A stretch of 64,000 nt of DNA from Scolanthus callimorphus (taxonomy: Eukaryota; Cnidaria; Anthozoa; Actiniaria; Edwardsiidae), in contig CM066922.1 of NCBI GenBank assembly GCA_033964015.1, positions 27,150,961-27,214,960 on the forward strand, read 5' to 3'. The notes beneath the pieces were generated by a model that made no database searches, was not told where the DNA came from, and saw nothing but the letters and a program-made list of their open reading frames with translations. Position 1 is the first letter of the stretch; every line of letters starts with the position of its first letter. The position numbers were made by a program, and so were the translations under genes. Below, in pieces: positions 11,561-22,072 of this stretch.

Positions 11561-12770
11561 CGGTCAGTATAAAACGCAGACTGCAGACTGCGGGCTGTAG
11601 ACTGCAGACTAGGGGTAAAACGCAGACTCGGTATAAAATGCAGACTGCAGACTGCAGACTTGGTATAAAACGCAGACTTGGCTTAAAATGCAGGATATGA
11701 TGCCAAGAAATCGAAAATCCAAGTCTTACCTTGCGATCCACAAGTCACCGAGGACGTGCGCCATTTTGTTTATTTTGACACAAAACTGCTGACCAAAACC
11801 ATGACGGCCACACCACAGGAGCCCCAAACTCCGGTCGAATCGGGGGTATGTGTAGCGTAAAAACGAGCTATTGTCGGATAATAGACTAAAATGGCCAAAA
11901 ACAATCTGTTTCTAAATATTGAGAGAAAGTATGGGATAAAATTCAATCTTATGATATATTCCTCTACTATATATCTAGTGAGATAACTGAAAAATATCGA
12001 GTATTTGATAGTATGTCGATACTGCGCCTTTATGCAAATGAACTTCTGTCTACTGGTCCGATTCCTGTGCCATGGTTAGATCGGACCATGTGGTGTTGTG
12101 GCTTGATAAACTCACACATGCACATCTAAAAATTTCGGTTAATTTTAACCGATCGAGAAAGCTTTTATTACGAGAACTAAATGTAGAACACTATTGCGCA
12201 CTTCCTCTAAGCAAAACGATATAATCATATAAAAACGCAAACCCAAAATAAAAACAAAACACAACACGCACTGCTAGGACTGTCTTGTAGAAAGCACGTG
12301 CCAATGAAAGTATGGGCAAAATAATCAAGCTACGCACACTACAAGATCAGAATTTCTTGTTCGTTTTATAATTTATAAGAAAAATGAATTACATAATTCA
12401 CAAGAAGGGAATTTTAAATGAATAATTCAACAACAAGAGCGCACACTTCAGCAGATGAACTTCCAGTACCGTGTATGGCTTGGAAGAGAGAGGAGGGGCG
12501 CAGTTTGGGGCTCCTGTGGTGTGGCCGTCATGGTTTTGGTCAGCAGTTTTGTGTCAAAAACAAAACAAAATGGCGCACATCCACGGTGACTTATCGCAAA
12601 GGTAAGACTTGGATTTTCGATTTCTTCGCATCATATCCTGCATTTTAAGCCAAGTCTGCGTTTTATACCAAGTCTGCAGTCTGCAGTCTGCATTTTATAC
12701 CGAGTCTGCGTTTTATCCCCAGTCTGCAGTCTGCAGCCCGCAGTCTGCAGTCTGCGTTTTATACTGACCG
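11561..12770. mobile_element. Mutator-like non-autonomous element, 10-bp duplication
   Basis: A 1,210-bp element between exact copies of GTAACTTTAT (11551-11560 and 12771-12780). The ends CGGTCAGTATAAAACGCAGA are inverted for about 270 bp. The outer half of each arm is a chain of CTGCAGACT and AAAACGCAGACT repeats; the inner half contains GGAGCCCCAAACT and GGTCAGCAGTTTTGTG, also inverted. The ~600-bp interior is A/T-rich with no protein. Very long inverted ends and a 9-11-bp duplication are typical of Mutator-like elements; superfamily assignment is inference. Confidence 0.88.
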
Positions 12771-13111
12771 GTAACTTTATTCAGAAAATAAATGTTTCCC
12801 ACTGTAGAGTCCTGGGATTTAAAGGCATTACAAATAAAAAATGCCACTGCTTGCACTCAAATCCAATAAAACAAGTTCATAATTCACAATGCTAAAAAAA
12901 ATATATGAAAACATATTTTCACTAAAACCCTGAACATATGTAATCACTTCAGAACATCAATAAACATGAGTATACATAACTTTGCCCACATAATACATTT
13001 TTTCCAGGAAATATTGATGCCATTAGCAGGGCAATGCAGATATTGAGTGATCCTTTAATATAACTAATTCTCTTGGTTCTTTTAACTCCTTAAATAGGGA
13101 CTGCACAGCGA

Positions 13112-15087
13112 TCATTTTGCTTTTGATCCTGCTTTTTTCTCTGCCCTTTTGATGAGAGCCTTCAATTTCAGTGACAGAATGCCATCTTTAGCACAGTTAT
13201 CAATATCTTCCCATATCACACTGGAGCAGTATTTGCACTTGCTTAGTTCCTCTGCACAAGGCATGCCACACTCACAGAAACCATCTTGCTTGCATCTGTC
13301 AGGGATAATAGACTTCCTTAGACTTTCTGTAATTACAGGAATAGGGGTTCTGGTGTCTAAGCCATACATTTATCATGTGCTCATGTCTGAAGATTCTTTC
13401 CCATCTATTTCGTACAAGAGCAAAACTGGCAAAAGATGCAAGCTGTTGGTGTTTGGGACTCGCGACCCTGCATGGAATTTATACCCAATCCAATGCCAAG
13501 GTCTTGTACAAGTTGCTTAGTGTGGAAGGGTACACAGTACCCCATTGACCAAACACTAAGATTTGCGGAATGGAACAGTGTTGTTGCATTGAAGTAGAGT
13601 TTACATTCCTCTTCCAGTGATGGAAAGGCTATTCCTAAGGTGCAAGCCCATGTAGCCAAGTGAGCACAAAAAGAAACTCTGCTCAATGTCTTCATCTTGT
13701 ATTTGAGCCTCAATAAGTTTCATGAAACCAGCACAAAACTTTTTGGTTTCTTCACCAGTGAATCTAAATTCAAAGTCAGCACCAGTTGACCTTTTCTCTT
13801 TGAACCACCTAAGAACTTTGTTGTACATTTTTTGCATTTGAGCTCAAACCTTAAAGCTCTTAAGTGCTTCCTAAGTGGGTTCTCTTTTGTCAAATGAAAT
13901 ACTGACTTTGCTGCCTTAGGGATACTTGCCTTTTCCAAAACATATGAGAACAACAACTTATGCCAATGTCCCCAGCAATTGTTTCCAATGTGTAAAATCT
14001 CACACTTTGCTTGTTGGACAATAGGTCCAAGGACTGGCATCAATTCTTGTCTAGATTTCAGACAAGCAATATAACTGCAAGTCTTTGTTCGTAGTGTTTG
14101 CTCCTGTGATGGATTAGTGGGCTTCTTCTGCTTGCATTTAAAATCACTGACCTTCTTAGCAACTGTTTGCCTGAAGTTATAGCTCCAGGGTTGCCAGGTG
14201 CAACTGTTACTGTTACCAAGTGTTTTACCTCTATCGTTAAGTTCATTTAGCTTAACATTTGCAAACGAGCAAGGATACGTAGCTGCATTACTTAACTCTC
14301 CAGAGAATTTAGCTAACCATTTCATGTCACTTGGTAAAAGTTTCACCTCATACTTTACAGAATGGTCTCTGATCTGGAAGGTTTCCTTTCTAGAAGAGAA
14401 ATTTGCTCGTTCAGCATTGCTGCGTAATTAAGCATTGAAGGGTGGTCCTCCTTGCAGTTAGCCCCACAAATAAGTAAATTATCACTTGGGCAAGCTACCC
14501 TCTCTTTTACATTCAGAAACGAAACCAGCCATGCACAAGCCTCATTTGCCTTTCCGAATGGTGCACCGTCAGCCCCTAATGCCACAAGAAAATGGCCCTT
14601 GGGTCTTCAAAACCATGTTAGAAAACCTGGAGAACGGCTATCTAGCATGAGATAGAGATCTGCCATTTGAATTAGACGTTCTTTGAGGTCTATGTAATAT
14701 CCAGGCACTTGAGGGAGTAAATTATTTACTAGTTCCTCATTTTCATTTTCAATCAAAGTTTGCTCTTGCACAGAGGCTCTGGGCAGCTCATGCAGTTGGC
14801 CAATGGGTTGGGCTTCAATGAACTTCATTAAATCTTTGTACGGAACAAGGGCTGGGACTTTGACCCCTCCCGAGTACTCTAAACGCCTACGTTTCTTTTT
14901 CTGAATATCATGATCAAATGCCGCACCTGATCTTATCTCGCAATACTTGCGCTTACTAACAATTCCCCCCTTGTATAGTACAGCTACTGACCTAACAACA
15001 TTTTTTGAGGATTTCTCAAATTCTCTGGCTGCATTATTAACAATTTTGGGTACAACACCTTCTTGAACTAATTTAGATTTCTCTAAT
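13112..15087 (-). pseudogene. Decayed gene of a cnidarian-type uncharacterised (probably transposon) protein
   Basis: A minus-strand coding stretch of about 650 residues, broken into at least six frames (15087-14607, 14585-14355, 14346-13720, 13837-13601, 13713-13405, 13369-13112) by single-base shifts. Recognisable blocks in order: KVPALVPYKDLMKFIE; ALGADGAPFGKANEACAWLV; LLICGANCKEDHP; KLLPSDMKWLAKFSGELSNA; TWQPWSY; a CKSRQE block; EFRFTGEETKKFC; MGYCVPFHTKQLVQDLG; GINSMQGRE; and a C-terminal cluster spaced C-x5-C-x-C-x3-C-x6-C-x2-C (13230-13300) that should bind zinc. From memory such DGAPFG/GELSN proteins are repeated in cnidarian genomes and lack a known function. I infer a mobile-element gene. 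The 5' end is cut by the hairpin terminus at 15088. Function unknown; clearly non-functional here. Confidence 0.75.
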
Positions 15088-15143
15088 AGCGGAGCTCCTT
15101 TGCGGCCGAAGGCCGCAGAGCGGAGCACCATACCTAAGGAAAA
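15088..15143 (-). other. GC hairpin terminus B2 (reverse)
   Basis: On the minus strand: CCTTAGGTATGGTGCTCCGCT, a hairpin TGCGGCCTTCGGCCGCA (15101-15116 core, TTCG loop), AAGGAGCTCCGCTATTAG. It matches 1586-1643 outside the hairpin, while the stem sequence differs but still pairs. It cuts off the 5' end of the adjacent pseudogene, so it marks an insertion junction with the element extending toward higher coordinates. Confidence 0.7.
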
Positions 15144-15189
15144 AGCGTCCAAACGATCGCAAATAATAGCGCATGTATGAATTCCCACA

Positions 15190-15500
15190 GGGTACCCAAA
15201 GCATCACAGGTCGCAAAGGGATGCGAGTGAATTTTCGACGTCGAGATTTCCCGCCATTTTTCCGTGCGTGCCGTGAAGCCTGACGTCACAGATTGGCATG
15301 ACGTCACAACATGGCGCCGCCAAGTGAGTGACACCCGAATGACTGGGGAGGGGTGGGTGGTCGATGCTTTGGTGATGGCCGCGCGTTCGCGATCACTCGC
15401 TGGTGACGTCACAACATGGAGGCGAGCGACGCGACAGGGGGAGGGGTAGGTAGTCAGGGGGGCACTGCTGGCTCGATACTGACGTCACACTACAGGAAAC
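15190..15500. promoter_or_regulatory. CpG-rich stretch with four TGACGTCA sites
   Basis: An unusually CpG-rich segment with perfect CRE palindromes near 15281, 15298, 15402 and 15480, two of them followed by CAACATGG. No TATA box or clear start is visible and no intact gene follows on either strand. It may be a transposon or former gene promoter. 15500-16850 holds scattered short frames and a poly-purine/AT background; I find no supported gene there. Confidence 0.35.
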
Positions 15501-16854
15501 CAAGAAAGAAACCGAGAAAGATTTATAATATACTTCGATTCGTGGCCAATGCACAAGACGAAACTACACTTGGGAGCGGCTGTGAGAACCAACTAGAATC
15601 GTACTACGCAAATTTCGGAGCAACAAGTGTATGTAGAAGTCAAAAGAGTTCTTCTCGTTGACAACAAGAAGCCGAGAGGCGAGATTCGGCGAGCAGCCAA
15701 CTATGACAAAACATGAAACACTACAGTCGTGGTCTAGCGGGCATGAGGCGTTTATAATAGAACAGTGGCTTTTCGGGGGACTAAATTACATGGAGGAACC
15801 GTAAAAGGTGGGTTTTATTCACTTTGTAATATTGTTGTCGACTGTCGCCGTCTTTGTTGTTTTAGAGCGAAGCTAGCCTGGAGCCTGACCACATGAAAAA
15901 GTCATGAGCTGAACTATCCAAATACTGCTTTGCTACAGTAGATTACTTCTTGGTTAATTGAATAACACTTTGTTTTGATTTCCACATAACGGTAGTTAAG
16001 TCTTAGTCGATACGGTTTGATAAGTAGGAGAAATAAAGTGTGAGGGGAGACGAGTTCTTAAGTTAATAATGGCGGCCATTGCGGGTTGTTTAAACTCACT
16101 TTGTAATTTCTTTATAGGGAGATGGGAGTTCAGGCAGGATACACTAAAGTTGTTTCTACACACAGGAATAAAGGTACACGTCGCTGTTCATTGTGTATAT
16201 CGAACATTGCATTTTGATAGTTTGAATCCGAGACGGCTCGCGAATCGGCAGGATCGGAAAGGAGTAACTTATAGGATTTGACTTAACTTAGAACAGAACA
16301 GAAACCTTTATTTAATTAATAGTCCAAGATCGAACGACCGAGTTGTGTCATGTTTTGGAAAGCGAAGGAATGTCACAAAAATGAAAACTAGAAGAGAAAA
16401 GCAAGACTTCGAGGCAAAGCTAGTATTTTGGCACCTGCCAACTTCCTCTCACAACTGCGGGCTATGCGGGTTTTCCTCGCCTAAAATTCGACATTCTGGA
16501 TTTCCTCTCCTAGAAAACACGGTAAGGATGGGAAAATTATGTCATTTGTTTTGTTTTCCTGCTACCACATGCCTCTCTTCTCTGCATTTCACAAGTTGAC
16601 ATGTCTAAGAAGTAGAAAACTGAAATTGAGTCTAATAACTCAAGGAAACAAAAACTTAGTTACAAAACTACGGTAATCCTATTGTTATTTGCACCCATGT
16701 TGGATTGTACACTGTCAGAGTGGCAATTTTACGTGCAGTGTACTTATTGATGAACTAATCTCTTTTCACTGCTAACTTCCTGCTGTTTAGGGACCGGTCA
16801 TTATTTATCGAGGGGGGAGGGGGGCACTGGTGCAATTAAGGGGTGGGTCACCAC

Positions 16855-17221
16855 CCCGGGGGGGGACTCCCCATATTTTCAGACGGGGGTGCTCGTCCTA
16901 TCCCTTAGGGTATAAAATTGACAGACGTGCTATCTCTTAGGGGTGTTTAAAATCAGCCCTATCCCTTAGGGGAGTCTCAGACCAATCCTTGCCAAGAAAT
17001 ACATTGGTACTGACACCAGAACCGATATTTACAAAGGAAACTTGGTTGAAAACCCTAAAATTTGCTATCTTTTAGGGGTAAATTCGGCGGTCGCCACGCC
17101 AAATTTGCTCTCTTTTAGGGGTAAATTTTCTGTTTGCCACACCCATTTTGCTATCCCTTAGGGTCAAAATCAATTTTCCCGACGAGCACCCCCGTCTAAA
17201 ATATTGGGAGTCCCCCCCGGG
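16855..17221. mobile_element. C/G-ended MITE, best-preserved copy
   Basis: 367 bp bounded by GTCACCAC at 16847-16854 and 17222-17229 (8 bp, exact). Ends CCCGGGGGGGACTCCC and GGGAGTCCCCCCCGGG are inverted; next inward is GACGGGGGTGCTCGTC on both sides. The interior has about seven copies of CCCTTAGGG or TTTTAGGGGTAAA in both orientations. No protein. This copy defines the family ends. Confidence 0.9.
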
Positions 17222-17422
17222 GTCACCACTGTATTCACCTTGCTTTTGGCAAAACACTTTATTCTGTTCCATATTAATGTTTCTATGCCCAAAAAAAACC
17301 CAAAGGCTTCCCTATTTGAATTTTATTATTGAACACTTAGTTTTTGTGCATCATAATAACACTGGTACAGTACATCTGTAACATAAAACTAGTACCTAGG
17401 TAATATAAACACTAAACTGTAA

Positions 17423-18274
17423 GGCTGCATTCATTATGTATACTACAGGGGGGGGGGGGCAGGCAGAGGATTTTGAGGGGGGATCTCAAAATTTAGGAAC
17501 CCGAAAAGGGGGGATGTCAAGTTTTTTTCATAACATGAAGGGGGGATGCATATTTTATGGCAATATATTTAAGACAAGGTTGTGCAGTTTGATAGTAAAT
17601 GAAGGAAGGCTCAATTGTTGAACACCGAGTTTGAACCTCCTGAAGAAATATCACTTGCACTACTATTCTCGTGTATTACCCTCTTTCAACTGAAATGTTG
17701 AAAAAAGCTGCGCGCTTCGCGAATAAAGAATTATAAACTTAAAAAATCAGAAAAGGCCTTCTTGTTTTACCGCAATTCCTCAAGGTCCTTCACTCTTCAG
17801 TGACTTTTGTCTGCCAGACAAAAACGCCTTTGGACTTTGATTAATAATCTTGTAGCTTCATTGCCAAATTTGTGGCGCGCTTCGCGCGCACAACGGAAAA
17901 CATACCAAACAATCAAATACAAAATAAATGATACTCAGCCTATGTGTAGTAAGGCTCCAATCGAGGAGCACACCAGATCACGGTAGAAAGTCACTACACA
18001 CAAAAGAGTACAGCCACCTAGGATTTTTATTTGCATTTTTACGCTTTGTATTTTTTATCAATGAGCCTTGTTCTGCATCTTTGGAAAAAAATGTTATTGA
18101 CGCAACCCTACCTCGACATATAAATTGAAAAACATTTTTGGGGGAGGCATATTTTTCCTTTTGACTAAGAGGGGGGATTCGTAAAAAATATGTTGTGCCT
18201 TGGGGGGATCTGAAAATTTTGCATTGTCAAAAAAAAATCCCCCCCCCCCTGTAGTATACATAATGAATGCAGCC
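17423..18274. mobile_element. Inverted-repeat element with TAA duplication
   Basis: 852 bp. Ends GGCTGCATTCATTATGTATA continue to ACTACAGGGGGGGG in both arms, flanked by TAA at 17420-17422 and 18275-18277. G-runs and GGGGGGATCT blocks follow inside each end. The interior has small GC hairpins (17700-17720, 17870-17890) but no transposase. A TAA duplication points to PIF/Harbinger-type, with lower certainty because the interior is long. Confidence 0.8.
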
Positions 18275-18805
18275 TAATCCTAAATAGCTGTGGACCTGGG
18301 GGCAGTGGGTGCTGACATTTTTAACAGGGGGTGGGGGCTGAGCTTTTTGAAACTATATATTTTTTGTATTCACATGTAAAAAAGAAAAGGAACAGAAGAA
18401 CCTTTTTGTTTGTTGTTTTTGTTTCTGTTGTGACATTAGGCTCAGTAGGGGTTAAGATTACATTGTGACATATTTTCTTCAAAATATATGTGAGGTGAAA
18501 ACATGGAAAATAGAAATTACATGCACACTTCATTTTTTGCCTGTTCGGCACCCCCACTTTTTAGGGTGCTCTTCCGCCCCTGTGTTATCCCTACTGTTTG
18601 GGAGGTAGTATGACCCTGAAGGGAAGATAATACCAGACTGGACTATTTAAGATACCCAAGGTGTTTATATCTGACCTAAATGAAAACTCAGGTTGGATGG
18701 AATGTGTGAATTTCCTAACTGGGATCAAAAAATTTCATTTTGGCATAGGTAGCATGTTAATTTAGTGAATACAGAAACAACAACATTGTATTGGCATCCA
18801 TTTAG

Positions 18806-19108
18806 GGCTGTAACTCCCTCATACAGCCATATTTTCATTACTGTAGTGCTGTATGGGGGACATGTGGCAAAGGGATGGCAAACACCCTCCAGATAGTCCA
18901 AAACAGGGCAGCCAGGGTTTTGACCTTCTCAAATTATGATAAACGGTCAAGGGATTTACTGGATGAGCTAGAGTGGGACAATCTTGAGACCAGGAGGGAC
19001 AAACAGCTAGCATTGATGATGTACAAAACCCAAAATGGAGGAATCCCAGATTACCTCTCAAATATTTTCTTGTATTCCTATCAAACTCATAAGTATAATT
19101 TTAAGTAG
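18806..19108 (+). pseudogene. 3' end of a CR1/L2-type LINE reverse transcriptase
   Basis: Open plus-strand frame of 100 residues beginning inside the polymerase. The first residues contain QPYFHYCSAVWGTCG, then LQIVQNRAARVLT, LLDELEWDNLETRR and MMYKTQNGGIPDYL, the standard tail of the polymerase/thumb region in CR1-, L2- and jockey-like non-LTR elements. The upstream palm and the endonuclease are absent: a stop codon sits at 18803, and the sequence 5' of it is not recognisable, consistent with 5' truncation or decay. The stop codon is followed by an A/T-rich 3' untranslated region. Confidence 0.8.
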
Positions 19109-19400
19109 AGTTTTTCAGCTCCTGCTTAAAAATTAAGCCCTAGAACATCTTAAAGAAAACAATTTTGAGCTATTAGAATTGTCAATATATTAAATATAAC
19201 TTTTAATAATTTATGTATTTTATATTATTCATTATCTTTGTATCTACCATTATCCCTATATTTTATTGTATATATATTTTAAATTGTACATAATATGTAA
19301 GTTAGATTATATTAATAGTTAGATACCATGTAATGCGCTTTTGGTCATTATTATGTTAAAAAGTGCACTATAAATCAATAAATTATTATTTATTATTATA
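19109..19400 (+). mobile_element. LINE 3' untranslated region and tail
   Basis: A/T-rich sequence after the LINE stop, ending AAGTGCACTATAAATCAATA followed by a TTATTATT microsatellite. A 'gcactataaat' block before a TTA-rich repeat is the usual 3' terminus of CR1/L2-like LINEs in animals, which have short repeats instead of poly-A. Confidence 0.65.
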
Positions 19401-19489
19401 TAACTCAATATATCCTGAGCGTACATTACTGCCAAGATTTTTGTGATTGCACCTAGAATTTAGGTTCTGGTCATTACTACACTTGAATA

Positions 19490-21218
19490 TTATATGTCTT
19501 CACGGGTTTAGGAAAACCACTCTTGAAACTGAACAAGATGGAATTAGTCAATCATAGACAAAACAATTAGAAATCATTTCATTCATTCTTGATTTCATGA
19601 ATTCATCACTAAAATGTACATGTATAGTATCCAATTAGCCATGCATGGTATTATTTTAGACTGGAAAATAGAAGATTTGTCTTTAAGCTTCATCAGACTT
19701 ATTGCTTTTCTCTTTCAATTTCAGCGACAAAGCAGCAGCCAGAAATGGCTCTTGGACAGGCCAAAATTATATAAATAGTATTACATGGACTGCAGAACAG
19801 ACTTTGAAGTTCATAAGAGACTATGTATGGCAATGAGAGATAAGAGGGAAAACTTTACAGAAAACAGCGGAAGGGCAAGGGCTAACCCCCCCCCCCCTCC
19901 TCCCCCCTGCCATCCATGAATTAGAATACAATATGTAATGGCTCTGTCTTGTGTTTTTGAAAAGAAAATGTATCCATGATTGTTAGATCATCTGGTTTGT
20001 GAACATTAAAACAATAGATTGCTTGCTTTAGATTTCCATGAACTGATCAAGACTCCTCATTTTCACCATATAAATCTCCAGCTTGTTAAAATCTTTTGTT
20101 ACATAATTGTGTTAACCAAATTAACCATACATCATACATGGTGTTTTTGACCATAGGGTAGGTAGTTTTTTTTCTTTGGGAATTTCAGCAAAGTGTGGTT
20201 CCACAATATATACATTCCCCTCCCCATGGAAGGGATTGGAAATTCTGGAGGGATGGGGATCAATTTACCTGATCTTTTCCATACAAATACTGTGCGTATT
20301 TTTACCACCCCTTCGAGAGGGAGGAGTATGGATATTTTCTGGGACCACACAATTAAAAAAAAAATGCCCTCTCATGCGTCTTTAGGGAAACATCCATGTA
20401 ATGTGCATGTGATCGACTAGGAAACTGTACAACTCTTCACTCTCCTTTGTGTAATGTTATGTTCCAAGCCCTCCGAGAACAATTCCGTAACTCATAAAGT
20501 GGTACATAGCTCTTAAAAGGACAATTAATGTAATGGAAATGGTTCTTTCCCTGAAAAGCTCACGAATTGGGATGGCCCTCCCCTTACCATTCCTTCCCTT
20601 ACCATTGGAATTTCCAATACATACAAAGCAGGATAAATACAAATACCAAAATTGGGAACCAACTTTTCTGAATTTCTCTGCTCATTCCATGGTGGGTATT
20701 TTCTTGAATCTTTTATGAATATCTTGACAAATAAAAGCTTTTATTTTTTTCCTCTAGGGCACGGTAACGAATCCTGCATTCTGATGGTTCTTAGAGCACG
20801 CGCGCGGGGGCAATATTTTCCTATCTCTGACCTACGTCACAGTAACCATTTTCGCGCGCTTGTTTTCATCGAAAAAATCAAATTTTTGAGTTGGAAAAAA
20901 TAAATAAGTTATTTACCGGCTTTAGGTCGGTCCGTATAGGGAAAAAACTGTGACCTCCGCCTGGAAAATGACGAATGGAACATTTTCCAGCCCTCGGTCA
21001 CAGTTTTTCCCTATACGGACCTCCCAGCCGGTAAATAACATATATTTCTCTTTATGGTATGTTTGTGCTTTGTTAGAATCATTCCATTGGGTAGGTTATA
21101 GTCTTCCACACAGCCAGTCCTCAGTGACAAACAATGTACCCATGACAACCATGTTTTATTCTCACGGAAACATGTAACCGGGAGCTCGCTTTTAGCCAGT
21201 GGCTAAATCTATATATTA
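19490..21218 (+). repeat. Long interspersed repeat, copy 2, ending in palindromic terminus
   Basis: Colinear with 6680-8931 over most of its length but lacking the C/G-ended MITE. It carries instead an extra stretch at about 20765-21038 that includes a palindromic element. Ends in GGGAGCTCGCT, TTTAGCCAGTGGCTAAA and TCTATATATTA (21180-21218). No conserved reading frame between the two copies, so the family is probably non-autonomous or non-coding at this end. Confidence 0.65.
20905..21038. mobile_element. 134-bp palindromic element
   Basis: Arms GTTATTTACCGGC and GTCCGTATAGGGAAAAACTG are repeated inverted with ACATTTTCCAG near the centre; arms cover almost the whole length. It lies in the part of copy 2 that has no counterpart in copy 1, so it is an insertion. 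No clear duplication beyond a possible TA. Confidence 0.65.
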
Positions 21219-21446
21219 TATCACATAGGTCCTTCTTTTTAGCTTTGGTAACCAATGAGTTCCATAAGCCATTGTTAGTCGCCTTTTCTGCTTCGGCCTT
21301 AGATGCTTGCCTGCTGCTATGAATTTGCTTTGCGGCTGAAAATGTTAGTTTTCTTCTTTTATTAGCAATGTTCACAGAGATTCCAACAACTTTATCACTG
21401 TTATGTTCATCAACGAGGGCTATTCTTAAGTCTGACAAGCCCGTAG
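21219..21446 (-). other. Short minus-strand frame between repeats, unrecognised
   Basis: Between the palindromic terminus and the BEL/Pao fragment lies a frame reading MSDLRIALVDEHNSDKVVGI on the minus strand from 21438, continuing about 75 residues with a lysine-rich end. It reads like real protein sequence but I do not recognise it; its downstream part runs into the repeat terminus. Possibly one exon or a transposon protein relic. Confidence 0.3.
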
Positions 21447-21469
21447 AGGAAGTTTCACTTCATGTTTTA

Positions 21470-22072
21470 GCGACGCAAGCCAGGAAGCATATGGAGCGAG
21501 CGCGTATTTGAGGCGCGAGTTTGAAGATGAGACTTCAGAGAGCAAGCTTGTTGCAGGAAAAGGACGCGTCGCGCCCTTAAAGCTTAATCAATCTGCAGGC
21601 TTGAGTTAATGGGAGCGCTCGTAGCTGCTCGACTTGCAGAGACTGTAACAGCGGAGTTAACGACGAAGGTAGAGAAGGTTGTCCTATGGACTGATTCTAC
21701 TACTGTGTTGCACTGGATTCAACAGATCAGTTCTAGCTACAAAGTGTTTGTAGGTAATCGAGTGTCTGAAATTCATACTATCATGAGTAACCTGGAGACC
21801 ACACTGGGGACGGGCACGGTAAGCTGGAGATATGTGCCAACAGAGGTTAACCCCGCGGATGACATAACGCGCGGACTGTGCGCAGCAGATCTTAACCCAG
21901 GTTTTCGCTACCAAGACGGCCCTGAGTTCCTGCGAGAGTCAAAGGACTTGTGGCCAGAGAACAAAGTCGGAATGTACGAAGAAGATGATGACAAGAGAGA
22001 GAGAGAAAGAAGTGGGTTGGAGCTGTCCAAGAAGACGATCAGGTGTTTGAATGGACGAAGTACTCATCTTTA
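21470..22072 (+). pseudogene. BEL/Pao element 1: RNase H domain
   Basis: Encodes the RNase H region of a BEL/Pao polyprotein. The first acidic motif SDASQEAYGA is at 21476-21505; after a one-base deletion near 21605 the frame continues from the 21609 ATG with LMGALVAARLAE, then VVLWTDSTTVLHWI, VGNRVSEI, and WRYVPTEVNPADDITRG (21830-21870), which carry the remaining catalytic acids. The order and the NPADD/TRG motif are diagnostic for LTR retrotransposons of the BEL/Pao group. Protease and reverse transcriptase are absent upstream: the sequence switches to unrelated repeat at about 21440. It reads directly into the integrase of the same element. Confidence 0.88.

Noticed and set aside
16801..16870. 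G-rich tracts (also 17447, 30343, 31188) as G-quadruplex regulators
   Set aside because: They are poly-G ends of MITEs; no gene nearby to regulate and no more specific pattern.
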